Source of the DNA: Actinomycetota bacterium
GTDB lineage: Bacteria > Actinomycetota > Actinomycetes > Propionibacteriales > Nocardioidaceae
Direction: 5' to 3'
Assembly (NCBI GenBank): GCA_009702305.1
Contig: WLIH01000012.1
Coordinates: forward strand, 1-13,333
Length of the DNA stretch: 13,333 nt
Of the stretch, positions 1 through 7,170 are shown piece after piece (position 1 is the first letter of the stretch; each line of letters opens with the position of its first letter). The notes beneath the pieces were generated by a model. That model was given only the letters and a program-made list of their open reading frames with translations, did no database searches and was not told where the DNA came from. The translations under genes were made by a program, and so were the position numbers.

Positions 1-771
1 CTCGGCGGCGGAGAACGACGCCTTCAGCCGGAAGCGCGCGCCCATCGGCGGATAGTCGAGCGAGTCCTCGGAGCCGGCGTCGTGACGGGCCGGCCACAAG
101 TGGTGACGCGAGCTGACATCGGTCGTGAAGCGGATCGGATGATCGATCGTGTCGTCGCGGACCTCGCTCCAGCGCAGCAGCCCGGGCAGGATCGGCAGAC
201 CGGCCGCATCGGCCGAGGTCCACCCCTCCGGGCGCAGCGCGTTCGACGTCAGGTCCCAGACCGCGCCGGAGCCGGCCTTCCACCGCGTGCCCTGCTTGCG
301 GGTGTGCCAGGTCTCGTAGAGCCGGCAGCGGTCTTCGTCGACGATCACGGCGTGCCGGTCGCCGTCGGAGGAGCGACCGCCCTCGATCCGGGTGTCCTTG
401 CCGAGGGGATACCTCACCCGGTCGCTCTCATCGGCGTACTGGAAGCCGACCTTGACGCGCGCGTGGCTGGCCGAGACGACGGTGATCGGGATGCCGTAGT
501 CCGGCCCGTCGCCGTACGACGGCCCGAAGTCGGGGTGCAGGTCGACGTCGCTCGACATGTGCGAGAGCCAGGCGTCGCTGCGCGGATGCACCGGCAGCGA
601 CGAGATGTCCGCGTGCCACCAGCTGTCGTCGGGGAACGCCGTGCACGACGTCCCCGCGATCGCTGCGCCGCGTGCCACGGTGAGCGCGCGCTCCATCGGC
701 ACGGCGGCTGCCGCTCCCCCGCCGACGGCGGCTGCCGCGAGCACCACGACCAGCACCGAACGACGCACCAT
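1..771 (-). CDS. Secreted protein of unknown function, C-terminus outside window
   Basis: An open frame runs without a stop from an ATG at 771 to the left edge (257 codons seen), so the C-terminus is missing. A GGAAGAGG ribosome site at 779-786 overlaps the end of der, and the der stop is only 4 bases upstream, so the two are probably co-transcribed. Residues 1-24 look like a Sec signal peptide: MVRR followed by a Val/Ala/Gly-rich core. The mature part is rich in Trp, His and Asp, with conserved-looking blocks: FPDDSWWHADISSLPVHPRS (46-65), YGIPITVV (92-99), GDRHAVIVD (137-145), LYETW (151-155), an Asn-Ala-Leu-Arg-Pro/Gly-Trp-Thr-Ser block (177-186), WPARHDAG (226-233) and PPMGARFRLKA (241-251). 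Two cysteines (43 and 149) could form a disulfide. From memory, similar blocks occur in hypothetical exported proteins of soil actinobacteria, but I know of no assigned function. That it is a real gene is well supported by its composition and signal peptide; its role is unknown. Confidence 0.85.
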   Translation of the reverse strand, partial: MVRRSVLVVVLAAAAVGGGAAAAVPMERALTVARGAAIAGTSCTAFPDDSWWHADISSLPVHPRSDAWLSHMSSDVDLHPDFGPSYGDGPDYGIPITVVSASHARVKVGFQYADESDRVRYPLGKDTRIEGGRSSDGDRHAVIVDEDRCRLYETWHTRKQGTRWKAGSGAVWDLTSNALRPEGWTSADAAGLPILPGLLRWSEVRDDTIDHPIRFTTDVSSRHHLWPARHDAGSEDSLDYPPMGARFRLKASFSAAE

Positions 772-775
772 GGGG

Positions 776-2167
776 CTACCTCTTCCGCTTCTCCCGCGGT
801 CGCTGCTCCAGCACGATCGGCGTGCCGACGAAGCCGAACTCCTCACGGAGCCGACGCTCGATGAATCGCTCGTACGACGCATCCAGCTTGCCGCTGGTGA
901 ACAGGATGAAGGTCGGCGGCGCCGTTGTCGCCTGGGTGCCGAAAAGGATCTTGGGCTGCTTGCCACTGCGCACGGGGTGCGGGTGCTCGGCGACCAGCCG
1001 TCCGAGGAAGGCGTTGAGGGTGCCGGTGGAGATCCGGGTCTCCCAGCCCTCGATCGCCCGTTCGAGCGCCGGGACCAGCCGGTCGACGTGCCACCCGGTG
1101 CGCGCGGTGACGTTGATCCGGGGCGCCCACTGCACCTGCACGAGCTCGCGCTCGATCTCGCGCTCGAGGTAGTAGCGGCGCTCCTCGTCGACGAGATCCC
1201 ACTTGTTGAAGGCGATGACCAGCGCCCGGCCGGCGTCGCGCACCGTCTGGATGATGCGGATGTCCTGCTCGGAGATCGACTGGCCGCCGTCGATGACCAG
1301 CACCGCCACCTCGGCACGGTCGATGGCGGTCGTGGTGCGCAGCGAGGCGTAGTACTCGTGGCCCGAGACCTCCTTGACCCGCTTGCGGATGCCGGCGGTG
1401 TCGATGAAGCGCCACACCTGACCACCGAGGTCGATCAGCTCGTCGACCGGGTCGACGGTCGTGCCGGCGGCGTTGTCGACGACGACCCGCTCGGAGCCGG
1501 CGAGCCGGTTGAGCAGCGACGACTTGCCGACGTTGGGCTTGCCCACGATCGCGATCCGACGCGGGCCGCGCAGCTCGGCCTCGCGCTCGGGAGGCGGCTC
1601 GGGGAGCGCCGCGAGGATGGCGTCGAGCATGTCGCCCGACCCGCGCCCGTGCAGCGCCGAGACCGGCCACGGCTCGCCCAGCCCGAGGTTCCACAAGCCG
1701 TAGGCCTCGGCCTCGGCGCGTTGGTCGTCGACCTTGTTGGCGGCCAGGACGACAGGCTTGCCGGCCTGGCGCAGGATCTTGACGACCGCCTCGTCCGCGT
1801 CGGTGATGCCGACCGCGGCGTCGACCACGAAGAGCACGGCGTCGGCCAGCTGGACCGCGATCTCGGCCTGGGCCTTGATCGCGAGCGCGAGGCCGCGGGC
1901 GTCGGGGTCCCACCCGCCGGTGTCGACGACCGTGAAGGCGCGACCGTTCCAGTGGGCGTCGTAGGAGACGCGGTCACGGGTGACGCCGGGGACGTCCTGC
2001 ACGACGGCCTCGCGCCGACCGATGATGCGGTTGACGAGGGTCGACTTGCCGACGTTGGGGCGTCCGACGACGGCCAGCACGGGGATCGGCCCGTGCGCAG
2101 CAGCGTCGAGGTCCCCGTCCGTGGCGTCGGCGTCCGGCCGATCGTGGGCGCTGGGGATCTCGGTCAT
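776..2167 (-). CDS. der: Ribosome-assembly GTPase Der (EngA)
   Basis: Der is a tandem GTPase needed for maturation of the large ribosomal subunit. This 463-residue protein shows both G domains and a C-terminal KH-like domain (about 375-455). In G domain 1 the P-loop GRPNVGKST is at 35-43, GVTRD at 61-65, DTGG at 82-85, NKVD at 144-147 and SAL at 170-172. In G domain 2, GKPNVGKSS is at 209-217, GTTVDPVD at 235-242, DTAG at 256-259 and NKWD at 321-324. All nucleotide-binding motifs are intact. The first about 27 residues are an acidic, low-complexity extension before the core, as in other actinobacterial Der proteins. The tail is basic (RPREKRKR), as expected for an rRNA-contacting protein. The ATG at 2167 overlaps the plsC stop (ATGA) and has AAGGAG at 2172-2177, so translational coupling to plsC is likely. 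Confidence 0.97.
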   Translation of the reverse strand: MTEIPSAHDRPDADATDGDLDAAAHGPIPVLAVVGRPNVGKSTLVNRIIGRREAVVQDVPGVTRDRVSYDAHWNGRAFTVVDTGGWDPDARGLALAIKAQAEIAVQLADAVLFVVDAAVGITDADEAVVKILRQAGKPVVLAANKVDDQRAEAEAYGLWNLGLGEPWPVSALHGRGSGDMLDAILAALPEPPPEREAELRGPRRIAIVGKPNVGKSSLLNRLAGSERVVVDNAAGTTVDPVDELIDLGGQVWRFIDTAGIRKRVKEVSGHEYYASLRTTTAIDRAEVAVLVIDGGQSISEQDIRIIQTVRDAGRALVIAFNKWDLVDEERRYYLEREIERELVQVQWAPRINVTARTGWHVDRLVPALERAIEGWETRISTGTLNAFLGRLVAEHPHPVRSGKQPKILFGTQATTAPPTFILFTSGKLDASYERFIERRLREEFGFVGTPIVLEQRPREKRKR

Positions 2168-2919
2168 GATGCTCCTTGCTCGGTGACCCCGGTGGCGGGG
2201 TCGGGATCGACGTCGTCGGGCGGCAGCGGCCCGGGCAGCTCGCGCCCGGTCGCCGCGCGCGAGGTGGCCAGGTGGGCCAGCATGTGCTCTCGCAACAACA
2301 GTGAGGAGTGGGCGACCTGTTCCTTGGTGCGCGGCCAGGGCTGCGCTCCCAGGGTGATCGGCTCTCCGAAGAGGATGTCGATGACGCCTCCCTTGGCCGG
2401 CAGAGAGCCGCTGCGACCGCCCGGCTCGCGGGTGCCGAACATGGTCACGGGCACCACCGGAGCACCGGAGACGAGCGCGAAGTAGGCGGCCCCGCGGTGG
2501 AAGCGCTGCAGCTCGCCGTCACCACGGTGCCCCTCGGGGAAGATCCCGATCGTCGCGCCGTCGCGCAGCACCCGCAGGCAGGATTTCACCGCGGCCGGGT
2601 CGCTCGCGTAGCGGTCGAGCGGGATCTGGCCGGAGTGACGCAGGAAGCCGCCCAGGCGACCCTCGAACATCTCGGCCTTGGTCAGCGCGTGCACCGGCCG
2701 CGGCGCGTAGATCGCCAGCAGCGGCCCGTCGATGATGCCGACGTGGTTGGCGGCGAAGATGACCGGTCCCTGCGCCGGCACCAGCTCGGAGCCGTGCACG
2801 AGCACGTCGTAGCGACGGCGGATCAACCAGCCCGAGAGCGGACGCAGGCCGTGCAGCAGGTACGTCCTGGGGAACGCCGTGTCCGCACTGCGCGGCAGCG
2901 CCGCATGGGCGTCGCTCAC
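2164..2919 (-). CDS. plsC: PlsC-type 1-acylglycerol-3-phosphate acyltransferase
   Basis: A 251-residue member of the PlsC/LPLAT family, which acylates lysophosphatidic acid (or a related lysolipid) at the inner face of the membrane. The HX4D catalytic motif is NHVGIID at 58-64 (His59, Asp64). The second block is around GQIPLDR (97-103), the glycerol-phosphate-binding block FPEGHR is at 127-132, and VVPV is at 155-158. The last about 30 residues are a Pro/Asp-rich low-complexity tail. The GTG start at 2919 overlaps the cmk stop as GTGA and has GGAGG at 2927-2931 seven bases upstream. The same frame stays open far upstream through cmk, but that part has cmk shadow composition. A PlsC between cmk and der is a recurrent actinobacterial arrangement (family knowledge). 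The exact acyl acceptor cannot be read from sequence; genomes of this group often carry several PlsC paralogues. Confidence 0.92.
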   Translation of the reverse strand: MSDAHAALPRSADTAFPRTYLLHGLRPLSGWLIRRRYDVLVHGSELVPAQGPVIFAANHVGIIDGPLLAIYAPRPVHALTKAEMFEGRLGGFLRHSGQIPLDRYASDPAAVKSCLRVLRDGATIGIFPEGHRGDGELQRFHRGAAYFALVSGAPVVPVTMFGTREPGGRSGSLPAKGGVIDILFGEPITLGAQPWPRTKEQVAHSSLLLREHMLAHLATSRAATGRELPGPLPPDDVDPDPATGVTEQGAS

Positions 2920-3659
2920 GTGGTGGCCTCCACTGCGTGTGCACGTGCCACCACCTGGGCGACGACCTCGTCGAGCGTGTACGGCGTCGTGTCGATATGG
3001 ACGGCGCCCTCGGCCATCGTCAGCGGCGCGGTGGCGCGGCTGGAGTCGATCTGGTCGCGGCTGAGCAGCGAGGCCTCGGTCGCGGCGACGTCGCCGCCCT
3101 GCTCGGCGGCCCGTCGCCGCGCGCGCGCGGCGGGGTCCGCGGTGAGGTAGAGCTTGACCCGAGCCTCGGGTGCGACGACGGAGCCGATGTCGCGACCCTC
3201 GACCACGATGCCGGCACCCTGGGTGGCTGCGGCGATCACCTGTCGCTGCAGCACCAGGAGCCGGTGGCGCACCTCGGGGACCGTGCTGACCGGCGAGACC
3301 GCGCCGGTGACCTCGTCGCTGCGGATCTCGACCGCGACATCGATGCCGTCGACATGGATCGTGGGCGCCGACGGGTCGGTGCCCGAGACGATGGTCGGCT
3401 CCGCGCAACGCGTCGCGACGGCGGCGGCATCGTGCACGTCGACCTCGTGGTGGAGCAGCCACCACGTCATCGCCCGGAACATCGCCCCCGTGTCGAGGTA
3501 GGCGAGCCCGAGCTGCTGGGCCACCGCGCGGCAGGTGCTCGACTTGCCGGACCCCGAGGTGCCGTCGACGGCGATCACCAGACCCGGGCCGGGCGCGGTG
3601 GACGGCCCGGTGGACGGCGTGGCGATGGGAGGCGTCGAGGGGGTCGAGGGGGTCGTCAC
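2916..3659 (-). CDS. cmk: Cytidylate kinase (CMP/dCMP kinase)
   Basis: Cmk phosphorylates CMP and dCMP with ATP in pyrimidine salvage and nucleotide recycling. The 247-residue product has the P-loop GTSGSGKS at 33-40, DTGAMFRA at 56-63, EGRDIGSVV at 154-162 and the substrate/lid signature RDQIDSSRATAPL at 201-213, all intact. The start is the weak point. GTG at 3659 gives a Thr/Pro/Ser-rich leader of about 26 residues encoded by short tandem repeats, with only a poor ribosome site upstream. A GTG at codon 28 would begin directly at the kinase core but also lacks a clear ribosome site. tyrA ends 11 bases upstream (stop 3671-3673), so cmk is in the same operon. Its stop overlaps the plsC GTG. 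M. tuberculosis Rv1712-Rv1713 shows the same cmk-to-der proximity (known). Confidence 0.95.
   Translation of the reverse strand: MTTPSTPSTPPIATPSTGPSTAPGPGLVIAVDGTSGSGKSSTCRAVAQQLGLAYLDTGAMFRAMTWWLLHHEVDVHDAAAVATRCAEPTIVSGTDPSAPTIHVDGIDVAVEIRSDEVTGAVSPVSTVPEVRHRLLVLQRQVIAAATQGAGIVVEGRDIGSVVAPEARVKLYLTADPAARARRRAAEQGGDVAATEASLLSRDQIDSSRATAPLTMAEGAVHIDTTPYTLDEVVAQVVARAHAVEATT
3634..3655. repeat. 9-base tandem repeat encoding the Cmk leader
   Basis: GTCGAGGGG (plus strand) is repeated at 3634-3642 and 3643-3651, with a partial third copy GTCG at 3652-3655. On the minus strand this codes for the Thr-Pro-Ser repeats at the very start of Cmk. The period is a multiple of three, so copy changes would stay in frame. 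Confidence 0.85.
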
Positions 3660-3670
3660 GGGCGCACAGC

Positions 3671-4774
3671 CTACCGGTGAGTCACCCACCCGCGGGATTC
3701 GAGCGAGCTGAGCAGGTGGTCGGCGCGACTCTCCTCCACCGACAGCTCCACCAGGCCGACCGGGCGACCGGGGTCGTGGTCGATGCGCACGTCCTCGATG
3801 TTGACCTCGCTCGCACCGGCGTCGGCGAAGAGCCGGGCCAGCTCGCCCGGGTGGTCGGGCACGGACACGAAGACCGCGCGCATCGGCCTGGCCGGACCGC
3901 CGTGCTTGCCCGGGATCGCCCGGGTCCCGGCCACGCCCTGGGCCAAGACGGCCTCGAGCGCGGCGCCGTCGGCCGAGCTCACGGCGTCGATCACGTCGTC
4001 GAGCTGGTCGCGCACCTCGCCGAGCAGGCTCAGGACCGCGGCGGCATTGGCGCCGACGATCTGTCGGTAGAGGGCCGGGTCGCCGCCGGCGACCCGGGTC
4101 ACGTCGCGCACACCCTGCCCCGAGAGCGCCAGGTGCTCGGGCGGGGCCTGGGTCAGCCGGGCGGCGACGAGGACGGAGAGCAGGTGCGGCACGTGGGAGG
4201 TGCGGGCGACCGCCTTGTCGTGCTCCTGGGGGCTCAGGCGCACCGGCACGGCGCCGCACAGCCGCGCCAGCTCCTCGACCAGGGCCACGGCGTCGGGCGC
4301 GGAGGTCTCGTGCGGCGTGACCGCCCACGGCCGGCCGTCGAAGAGCGCCGCGGTGGCCGCCAGGGGCCCGGAGCGCTCGCTGCCGGCCATCGGGTGACCT
4401 CCGACGTACCTCTCGATGCCGGCCAACTGCGCGACGTCGGCCAGTGGCCCGGACTTGATGCTCCCCACGTCGGTCACGACCGCGTCGCCTGCGGCCAGGG
4501 CCTGCGCGATCGCCTCGCCCAGGTACGCCGGTGGGACGGCCACCACCACGAGCTGCGGACGGTCCTCGGGCAGGCGCGGGCGACCGGCACCCAGGCCCGA
4601 GGCGGTGCGCACGTGCTCGGTCGACACGTCGCTGAGCAGGACCTCGAGCCCCTGGCGCCGGCACGCGAGCCCGATGGAGGTGCCGAGCAGGCCGGTGCCG
4701 ACGACCTCGATCGGACCCCGCAGAGCGGGCTGAGGCACGAGATCAGTCACCGGATCAGTCACTGGATCAGTCAC
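3671..4774 (-). CDS. tyrA: Prephenate dehydrogenase with C-terminal ACT domain
   Basis: TyrA oxidises and decarboxylates prephenate to 4-hydroxyphenylpyruvate with NAD(P)+, the committed step to tyrosine. The 367-residue protein has a Rossmann motif GTGLLGTSIG (26-35), TDVGSIK (101-107), the HPMAGSE signature (127-133) with conserved His127, and a SHVPH block (193-197). A helical dimerisation domain follows to about 285. Residues 299-365 form an ACT domain (VFVSVPDHPGELARLFADAG, then a β/α repeat), suggesting feedback control by tyrosine. The first start, GTG at 4774, overlaps the end of aroH by 8 bases. Two further in-frame GTG codons follow at 12-base intervals (4762 and 4750) in a VTDP repeat, so the true start is ambiguous by up to 8 codons. 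No strong ribosome site precedes any of them, consistent with coupling to aroH, which makes prephenate for this enzyme. Confidence 0.95.
   Translation of the reverse strand: MTDPVTDPVTDLVPQPALRGPIEVVGTGLLGTSIGLACRRQGLEVLLSDVSTEHVRTASGLGAGRPRLPEDRPQLVVVAVPPAYLGEAIAQALAAGDAVVTDVGSIKSGPLADVAQLAGIERYVGGHPMAGSERSGPLAATAALFDGRPWAVTPHETSAPDAVALVEELARLCGAVPVRLSPQEHDKAVARTSHVPHLLSVLVAARLTQAPPEHLALSGQGVRDVTRVAGGDPALYRQIVGANAAAVLSLLGEVRDQLDDVIDAVSSADGAALEAVLAQGVAGTRAIPGKHGGPARPMRAVFVSVPDHPGELARLFADAGASEVNIEDVRIDHDPGRPVGLVELSVEESRADHLLSSLESRGWVTHR
4741..4774. repeat. Short tandem repeat at the aroH/tyrA junction
   Basis: The 10-mer GATCAGTCAC (plus strand) occurs at 4741-4750, 4753-4762 and 4765-4774, a period of 12 bases. 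On the minus strand each copy carries GTGACTGATC. This supplies a GTG in the tyrA frame and a TGA in the aroH frame; the functional aroH stop is at 4767-4769. Because the period is a multiple of three, gain or loss of a copy would leave both reading frames intact. Confidence 0.9.
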
Positions 4775-5165
4775 CGGGGCTCGTCCGGTCCGGCACGGAC
4801 CGCACCCGGGTCAGATCGCTGCGTAAGGCCGCGGCACCGTGCAGGTAGACGTGGGTGACGTCCGCACGCGGGAGCTCGGTGTCGACGTGGGCCATCATCC
4901 GCACCACGCGCGGCATCGATCCGGCGATCTCCAGCTCGCGGGCGCAGATCAGCGGGATCTCCCCGAAGCCGAGTCCGCGCGCGGCGTACGCCGGGAACTC
5001 CGAGACCAGGTCGGAGGTGGCGGTGAAGATCACCGAGATGAAGTCGTCGATCTCCAGGCCGTTGGAGGTCATCACGTCGGTGACCATCTCGGCGACCCGC
5101 TCGAGCATGTGCTCGCGGGTGTCGCTCTCGAGCTGGGTCGCGCCCCGGATGGCTCGCACCGCCAC
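4767..5165 (-). CDS. aroH: Chorismate mutase, monofunctional AroH type
   Basis: Converts chorismate to prephenate at the head of the phenylalanine/tyrosine branch. The 132-residue product aligns from memory along its whole length with Bacillus subtilis AroH (127 residues, trimeric αβ-barrel fold), not the helical AroQ type. Active-site residues are conserved: Arg7 in IRGAT, Cys74 and Glu77 in ICARELE, Arg89 in RVVRMM and Tyr107 in HVYL, matching B. subtilis Arg7, Cys75, Glu78, Arg90 and Tyr108. The start is GTG at 5165 with GAAGGAG at 5171-5177 and a 5-base spacer. The frame is open far upstream, across the divergent gene, but only this start has a ribosome site and it coincides with the family N-terminus. 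It heads the aroH-tyrA-cmk-plsC-der group and its stop lies inside the tyrA start repeat. Confidence 0.96.
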   Translation of the reverse strand: MAVRAIRGATQLESDTREHMLERVAEMVTDVMTSNGLEIDDFISVIFTATSDLVSEFPAYAARGLGFGEIPLICARELEIAGSMPRVVRMMAHVDTELPRADVTHVYLHGAAALRSDLTRVRSVPDRTSPGD

Positions 5166-5192
5166 GTCTGCTCCTTCGTCGGTCTGAGGTGA

Positions 5193-5247
5193 CCGCCCGA
5201 GCCTAGAGGACCACCCGACCCGCTGGGCCGACGGTAGGTTCGGTCTC
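5193..5247. promoter_or_regulatory. Candidate divergent promoters for aroH and the cytidylyltransferase
   Basis: The 126-bp gap 5166-5291 is the only upstream region for the minus-strand aroH group and the plus-strand cytidylyltransferase. A minus-strand TAGGCT at 5200-5205 would place transcription start near 5193, about 28 bases before aroH. A plus-strand TAGGTT at 5235-5240 would start near 5247, about 45 bases before the GTG at 5292. Neither has a convincing TTG-type -35 at 17-18 bases. If both are used, each polymerase footprint would cover the other's -35 region. Only the -10-like hexamers are seen; promoter function is inferred. Confidence 0.35.
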
Positions 5248-5291
5248 GGCCGGGAGCACCGACCAGCCGCGCGAGGCAGGAGGATCGACCC

Positions 5292-5750
5292 GTGCAGAGC
5301 CTCGACCCACTCGCAGCCGGATCCGGCCGCGTCTACGTCGACATGGTCGGCGATCTGTTCCACGCCGGCCACGTCGAGCTGCTGCGCGCCGCTCGGCGCC
5401 ACGGTGCCTGGCTGATGGTCGGGGTGCTCTCGGACGAGACCGCGGCGTCGTACAAGCGGCGCCCGATCATGACCCTCGCCGAGCGGGTCGCGGTGATCGA
5501 GGCGTGCCGCTACGTCGACGAGGTGGTCGCCGACGCCCCGTTGCGCCTGAGCGCGGGGTTCCTGGAGGAGCACGCGATCACCGCGGTGGTGCACGGCGAC
5601 GACCTGAGCGACGAGACTGCCGAGACCGTCTACGGCGCTGCTGTCGCCGCGGGGATCCTGGTCCGGGTGCCGAGGACGCCCGGCCTGTCGACGACGGAGA
5701 TCATCGACCGGGTGCGGACCCGGCCGGGAGACCGGGCTCCTCAGAGCTGA
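5292..5750 (+). CDS. Single-domain cytidylyltransferase, phosphoethanolamine type-like
   Basis: This 152-residue nucleotidyltransferase of the HxGH superfamily should transfer CMP from CTP to a phospho-alcohol. Core motifs are intact: FHAGH at 23-27 (HxGH), a Lys in SYKRRP (53-58), RYVDEVV (73-79), VVHGDD (99-104) and the RTxGxSTT signature RTPGLSTTEII (128-138). The VHGDD and GLSTT blocks resemble CTP:phosphoethanolamine cytidylyltransferase (Pcyt2) more than TagD glycerol-3-phosphate cytidylyltransferase. Pcyt2 has two such domains; this has one. The GTG start at 5292 has AGGAGG at 5278-5283 with an 8-base spacer. It is the only plus-strand gene in the window, lying between rluB and aroH, and its stop overlaps the rluB stop region tail-to-tail. 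No kinase or CDP-alcohol phosphotransferase lies nearby, so the substrate is uncertain. Family assignment is firm; the phosphoethanolamine preference is inference. Confidence 0.9.
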   Translation: MQSLDPLAAGSGRVYVDMVGDLFHAGHVELLRAARRHGAWLMVGVLSDETAASYKRRPIMTLAERVAVIEACRYVDEVVADAPLRLSAGFLEEHAITAVVHGDDLSDETAETVYGAAVAAGILVRVPRTPGLSTTEIIDRVRTRPGDRAPQS

Positions 5751-6502
5751 GCGCGGTCCAACAGGTCGCCCAGCTCGGCCTGGGTCAGCTCCCGCAGCTC
5801 GCCCGACGGCAGCCGGCCGAGGTCGACCGGGCCGATCGCGGTGCGCGTCAGCCGCCGCACCGGGTGGCCGACGTGGTCGAGGAGTCGCCGCACGATCCGG
5901 TTGCGGCCCTCGTGGATGACCAGCTCGATGATGCTGCGACCGGGTGAGTTGCGACCGTGCTGGCCCGAGATGAGTCGGGCCTGGCTGACCTGCACGGGAC
6001 CGTCCTCGAGCGTCACCCCCTCGAGCAGCGTCTTGAGGGTGCGCTTGAAGATCTCCCCCTCGACCTCGGCGACGTAGGTCTTGTCGACCTCGTACGACGG
6101 GTGCGCCATCCGCTGCGCGAAGTCGCCGTCGTTGGTCAGCAGCAGCAGGCCCGAGGTGTCGGTGTCGAGGCGCCCGACGTGGAAGAGCCGCTCCGGACGG
6201 TCCGCGACCAGGTCGCTGATCGTGCGCCTGCCCTCGGGGTCCGACATCGTGGAGACGACACCGCGGGGCTTGTTGAGCACCAGATAGACGTGCGGCGAGA
6301 CCGGTGGCAGCCGCTTGCCGTCGACGCGGATCACGGCCGTCGCCGGATCGACCTTGGTGCCCAGTCGGGTGACGATCTCGCCGTCGACCTCGACCAGCCC
6401 CTCCAGCATCACCTCCTCGCACTTGCGGCGCGAGCCGATGCCCGACTGGGCCAGCAGCTTCTGCAGCCGGATCAGGCCCTCGTCGTCGGTCTCGATGCCC
6501 AT
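5741..6502 (-). CDS. rluB: RluB-family 23S rRNA pseudouridine synthase
   Basis: A 253-residue member of the RsuA/RluB/E/F family, which isomerises a uridine in the peptidyl-transferase region of 23S rRNA (U2605 in E. coli for RluB). An N-terminal S4 RNA-binding domain (about 10-65) opens with RLQKLLAQSGIGSRRKCEE. The catalytic domain follows, with NKPRG (77-81), the catalytic-Asp motif GRLDTDTSGLLLLTNDG (110-126; Asp113 is the expected nucleophile), KTYVAEVEG (141-149) and HEGRNRIVRRLL (197-208). All are intact. The ATG at 6502 overlaps the scpB stop as TGATG, with GGAG at 6508-6511. ScpA-ScpB-RluB in tandem is a widely conserved bacterial order, also seen in M. tuberculosis Rv1709-Rv1711 (known). 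The last three codons and stop overlap the 3' end of the convergent cytidylyltransferase by 10 bp. Confidence 0.95.
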   Translation of the reverse strand: MGIETDDEGLIRLQKLLAQSGIGSRRKCEEVMLEGLVEVDGEIVTRLGTKVDPATAVIRVDGKRLPPVSPHVYLVLNKPRGVVSTMSDPEGRRTISDLVADRPERLFHVGRLDTDTSGLLLLTNDGDFAQRMAHPSYEVDKTYVAEVEGEIFKRTLKTLLEGVTLEDGPVQVSQARLISGQHGRNSPGRSIIELVIHEGRNRIVRRLLDHVGHPVRRLTRTAIGPVDLGRLPSGELRELTQAELGDLLDRAQL

Positions 6503-7170
6503 CAGGACTCCGACCCGGCCGCTGCCGGCTCGTCGACCGGCGCGCTGGTGGCCACCGAGCTGCTCATCCCGCTCAGCTCGTCCTCGAAGTCGTCCATGTC
6601 GGGCAGGTACGGCGCCAGCTCGGGCAGCTCGTCGATCGAGGTGACCCCGATCCGCTCCAGGAAGTAGCCGGTGGTCCGGTAGAGGTTGGCGCCGGTCTCG
6701 GCGTCCTGACCGGCCTCCTCGACCAGCCCGCGCGCCAGCAGGGTGCGCATCACGCCGTCGACGTTGACCCCGCGGATCGCGGAGACCCGGGCCCGCGAGA
6801 CGGGCTGCTTGTAGGCGACGACGGCCAGCGTCTCCAGGGCGGCCTGGGTCAGGCGGGCCTGCTGGCCGTCGAGCACGAAGCCCTCGACCACCACGGCGTA
6901 CTCCTCGCGGGTGTAGTAGCGCCAGCCGCCGGCGACGTTGCGCAGCTCGAAGCCACGACCCTGCTCGGTGTACTCCTCGGCGAGCAGCTGCAGCGCGGCG
7001 ACGACCTCCTCGACGGGGTGGCCGACCGCGGTGGCCAGGCTGACGGCGTCCAGGGGCTGGTCGACGACCATGAGGACGGCCTCCAGAGAGGGGCGCAGCT
7101 CGGCGACAGGGACGTCGAGGGTGCCCTCCTCGGTGTCGGGTGCCGCAGTCGCGGCCGGGTCGTCGTTCAC
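6502..7170 (-). CDS. scpB: Segregation and condensation protein ScpB
   Basis: ScpB is the winged-helix accessory subunit of the bacterial SMC condensin and binds ScpA as a dimer. The 222-residue product has two winged-helix domains: about 25-95 (LRPSLEAVLMVVDQPLDAVS onward, ending in GGWRYYTREEY) and about 103-175. The second includes the strongly conserved segment LTQAALETLAVVAYKQPVSR (107-126), then IRGVNVDGVMRTLLARGLVEE and the YRTTGYFLERIGV end. The first 20 residues and the last 30 are acidic/Ala-rich and probably disordered. The GTG at 7170 overlaps the scpA stop as GTGA, with a GAAGAGG-type ribosome site just upstream inside scpA, so stoichiometric coupled translation with scpA is likely. 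Confidence 0.96.
   Translation of the reverse strand: MNDDPAATAAPDTEEGTLDVPVAELRPSLEAVLMVVDQPLDAVSLATAVGHPVEEVVAALQLLAEEYTEQGRGFELRNVAGGWRYYTREEYAVVVEGFVLDGQQARLTQAALETLAVVAYKQPVSRARVSAIRGVNVDGVMRTLLARGLVEEAGQDAETGANLYRTTGYFLERIGVTSIDELPELAPYLPDMDDFEDELSGMSSSVATSAPVDEPAAAGSES

Noticed and set aside
557..2485. Long plus-strand open frame (642 codons) opposite der
   Set aside because: It is antisense to a fully motif-intact der, has shadow composition (Asp/Arg/Gly/Val-rich with no domain logic), and arises because GC-rich third positions suppress stops on the opposite strand.
3660..4664. Upstream in-frame extension of cmk through the tyrA region
   Set aside because: The frame is open, but the translated part is an out-of-frame Arg/Gly/Pro-rich shadow of tyrA; the kinase core and operon spacing support a start near 3659.
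5166..6422. Upstream in-frame extension of aroH into the rluB region
   Set aside because: It would cross the divergent cytidylyltransferase and rluB out of frame; the GTG at 5165 has a strong ribosome site and matches the AroH N-terminus.
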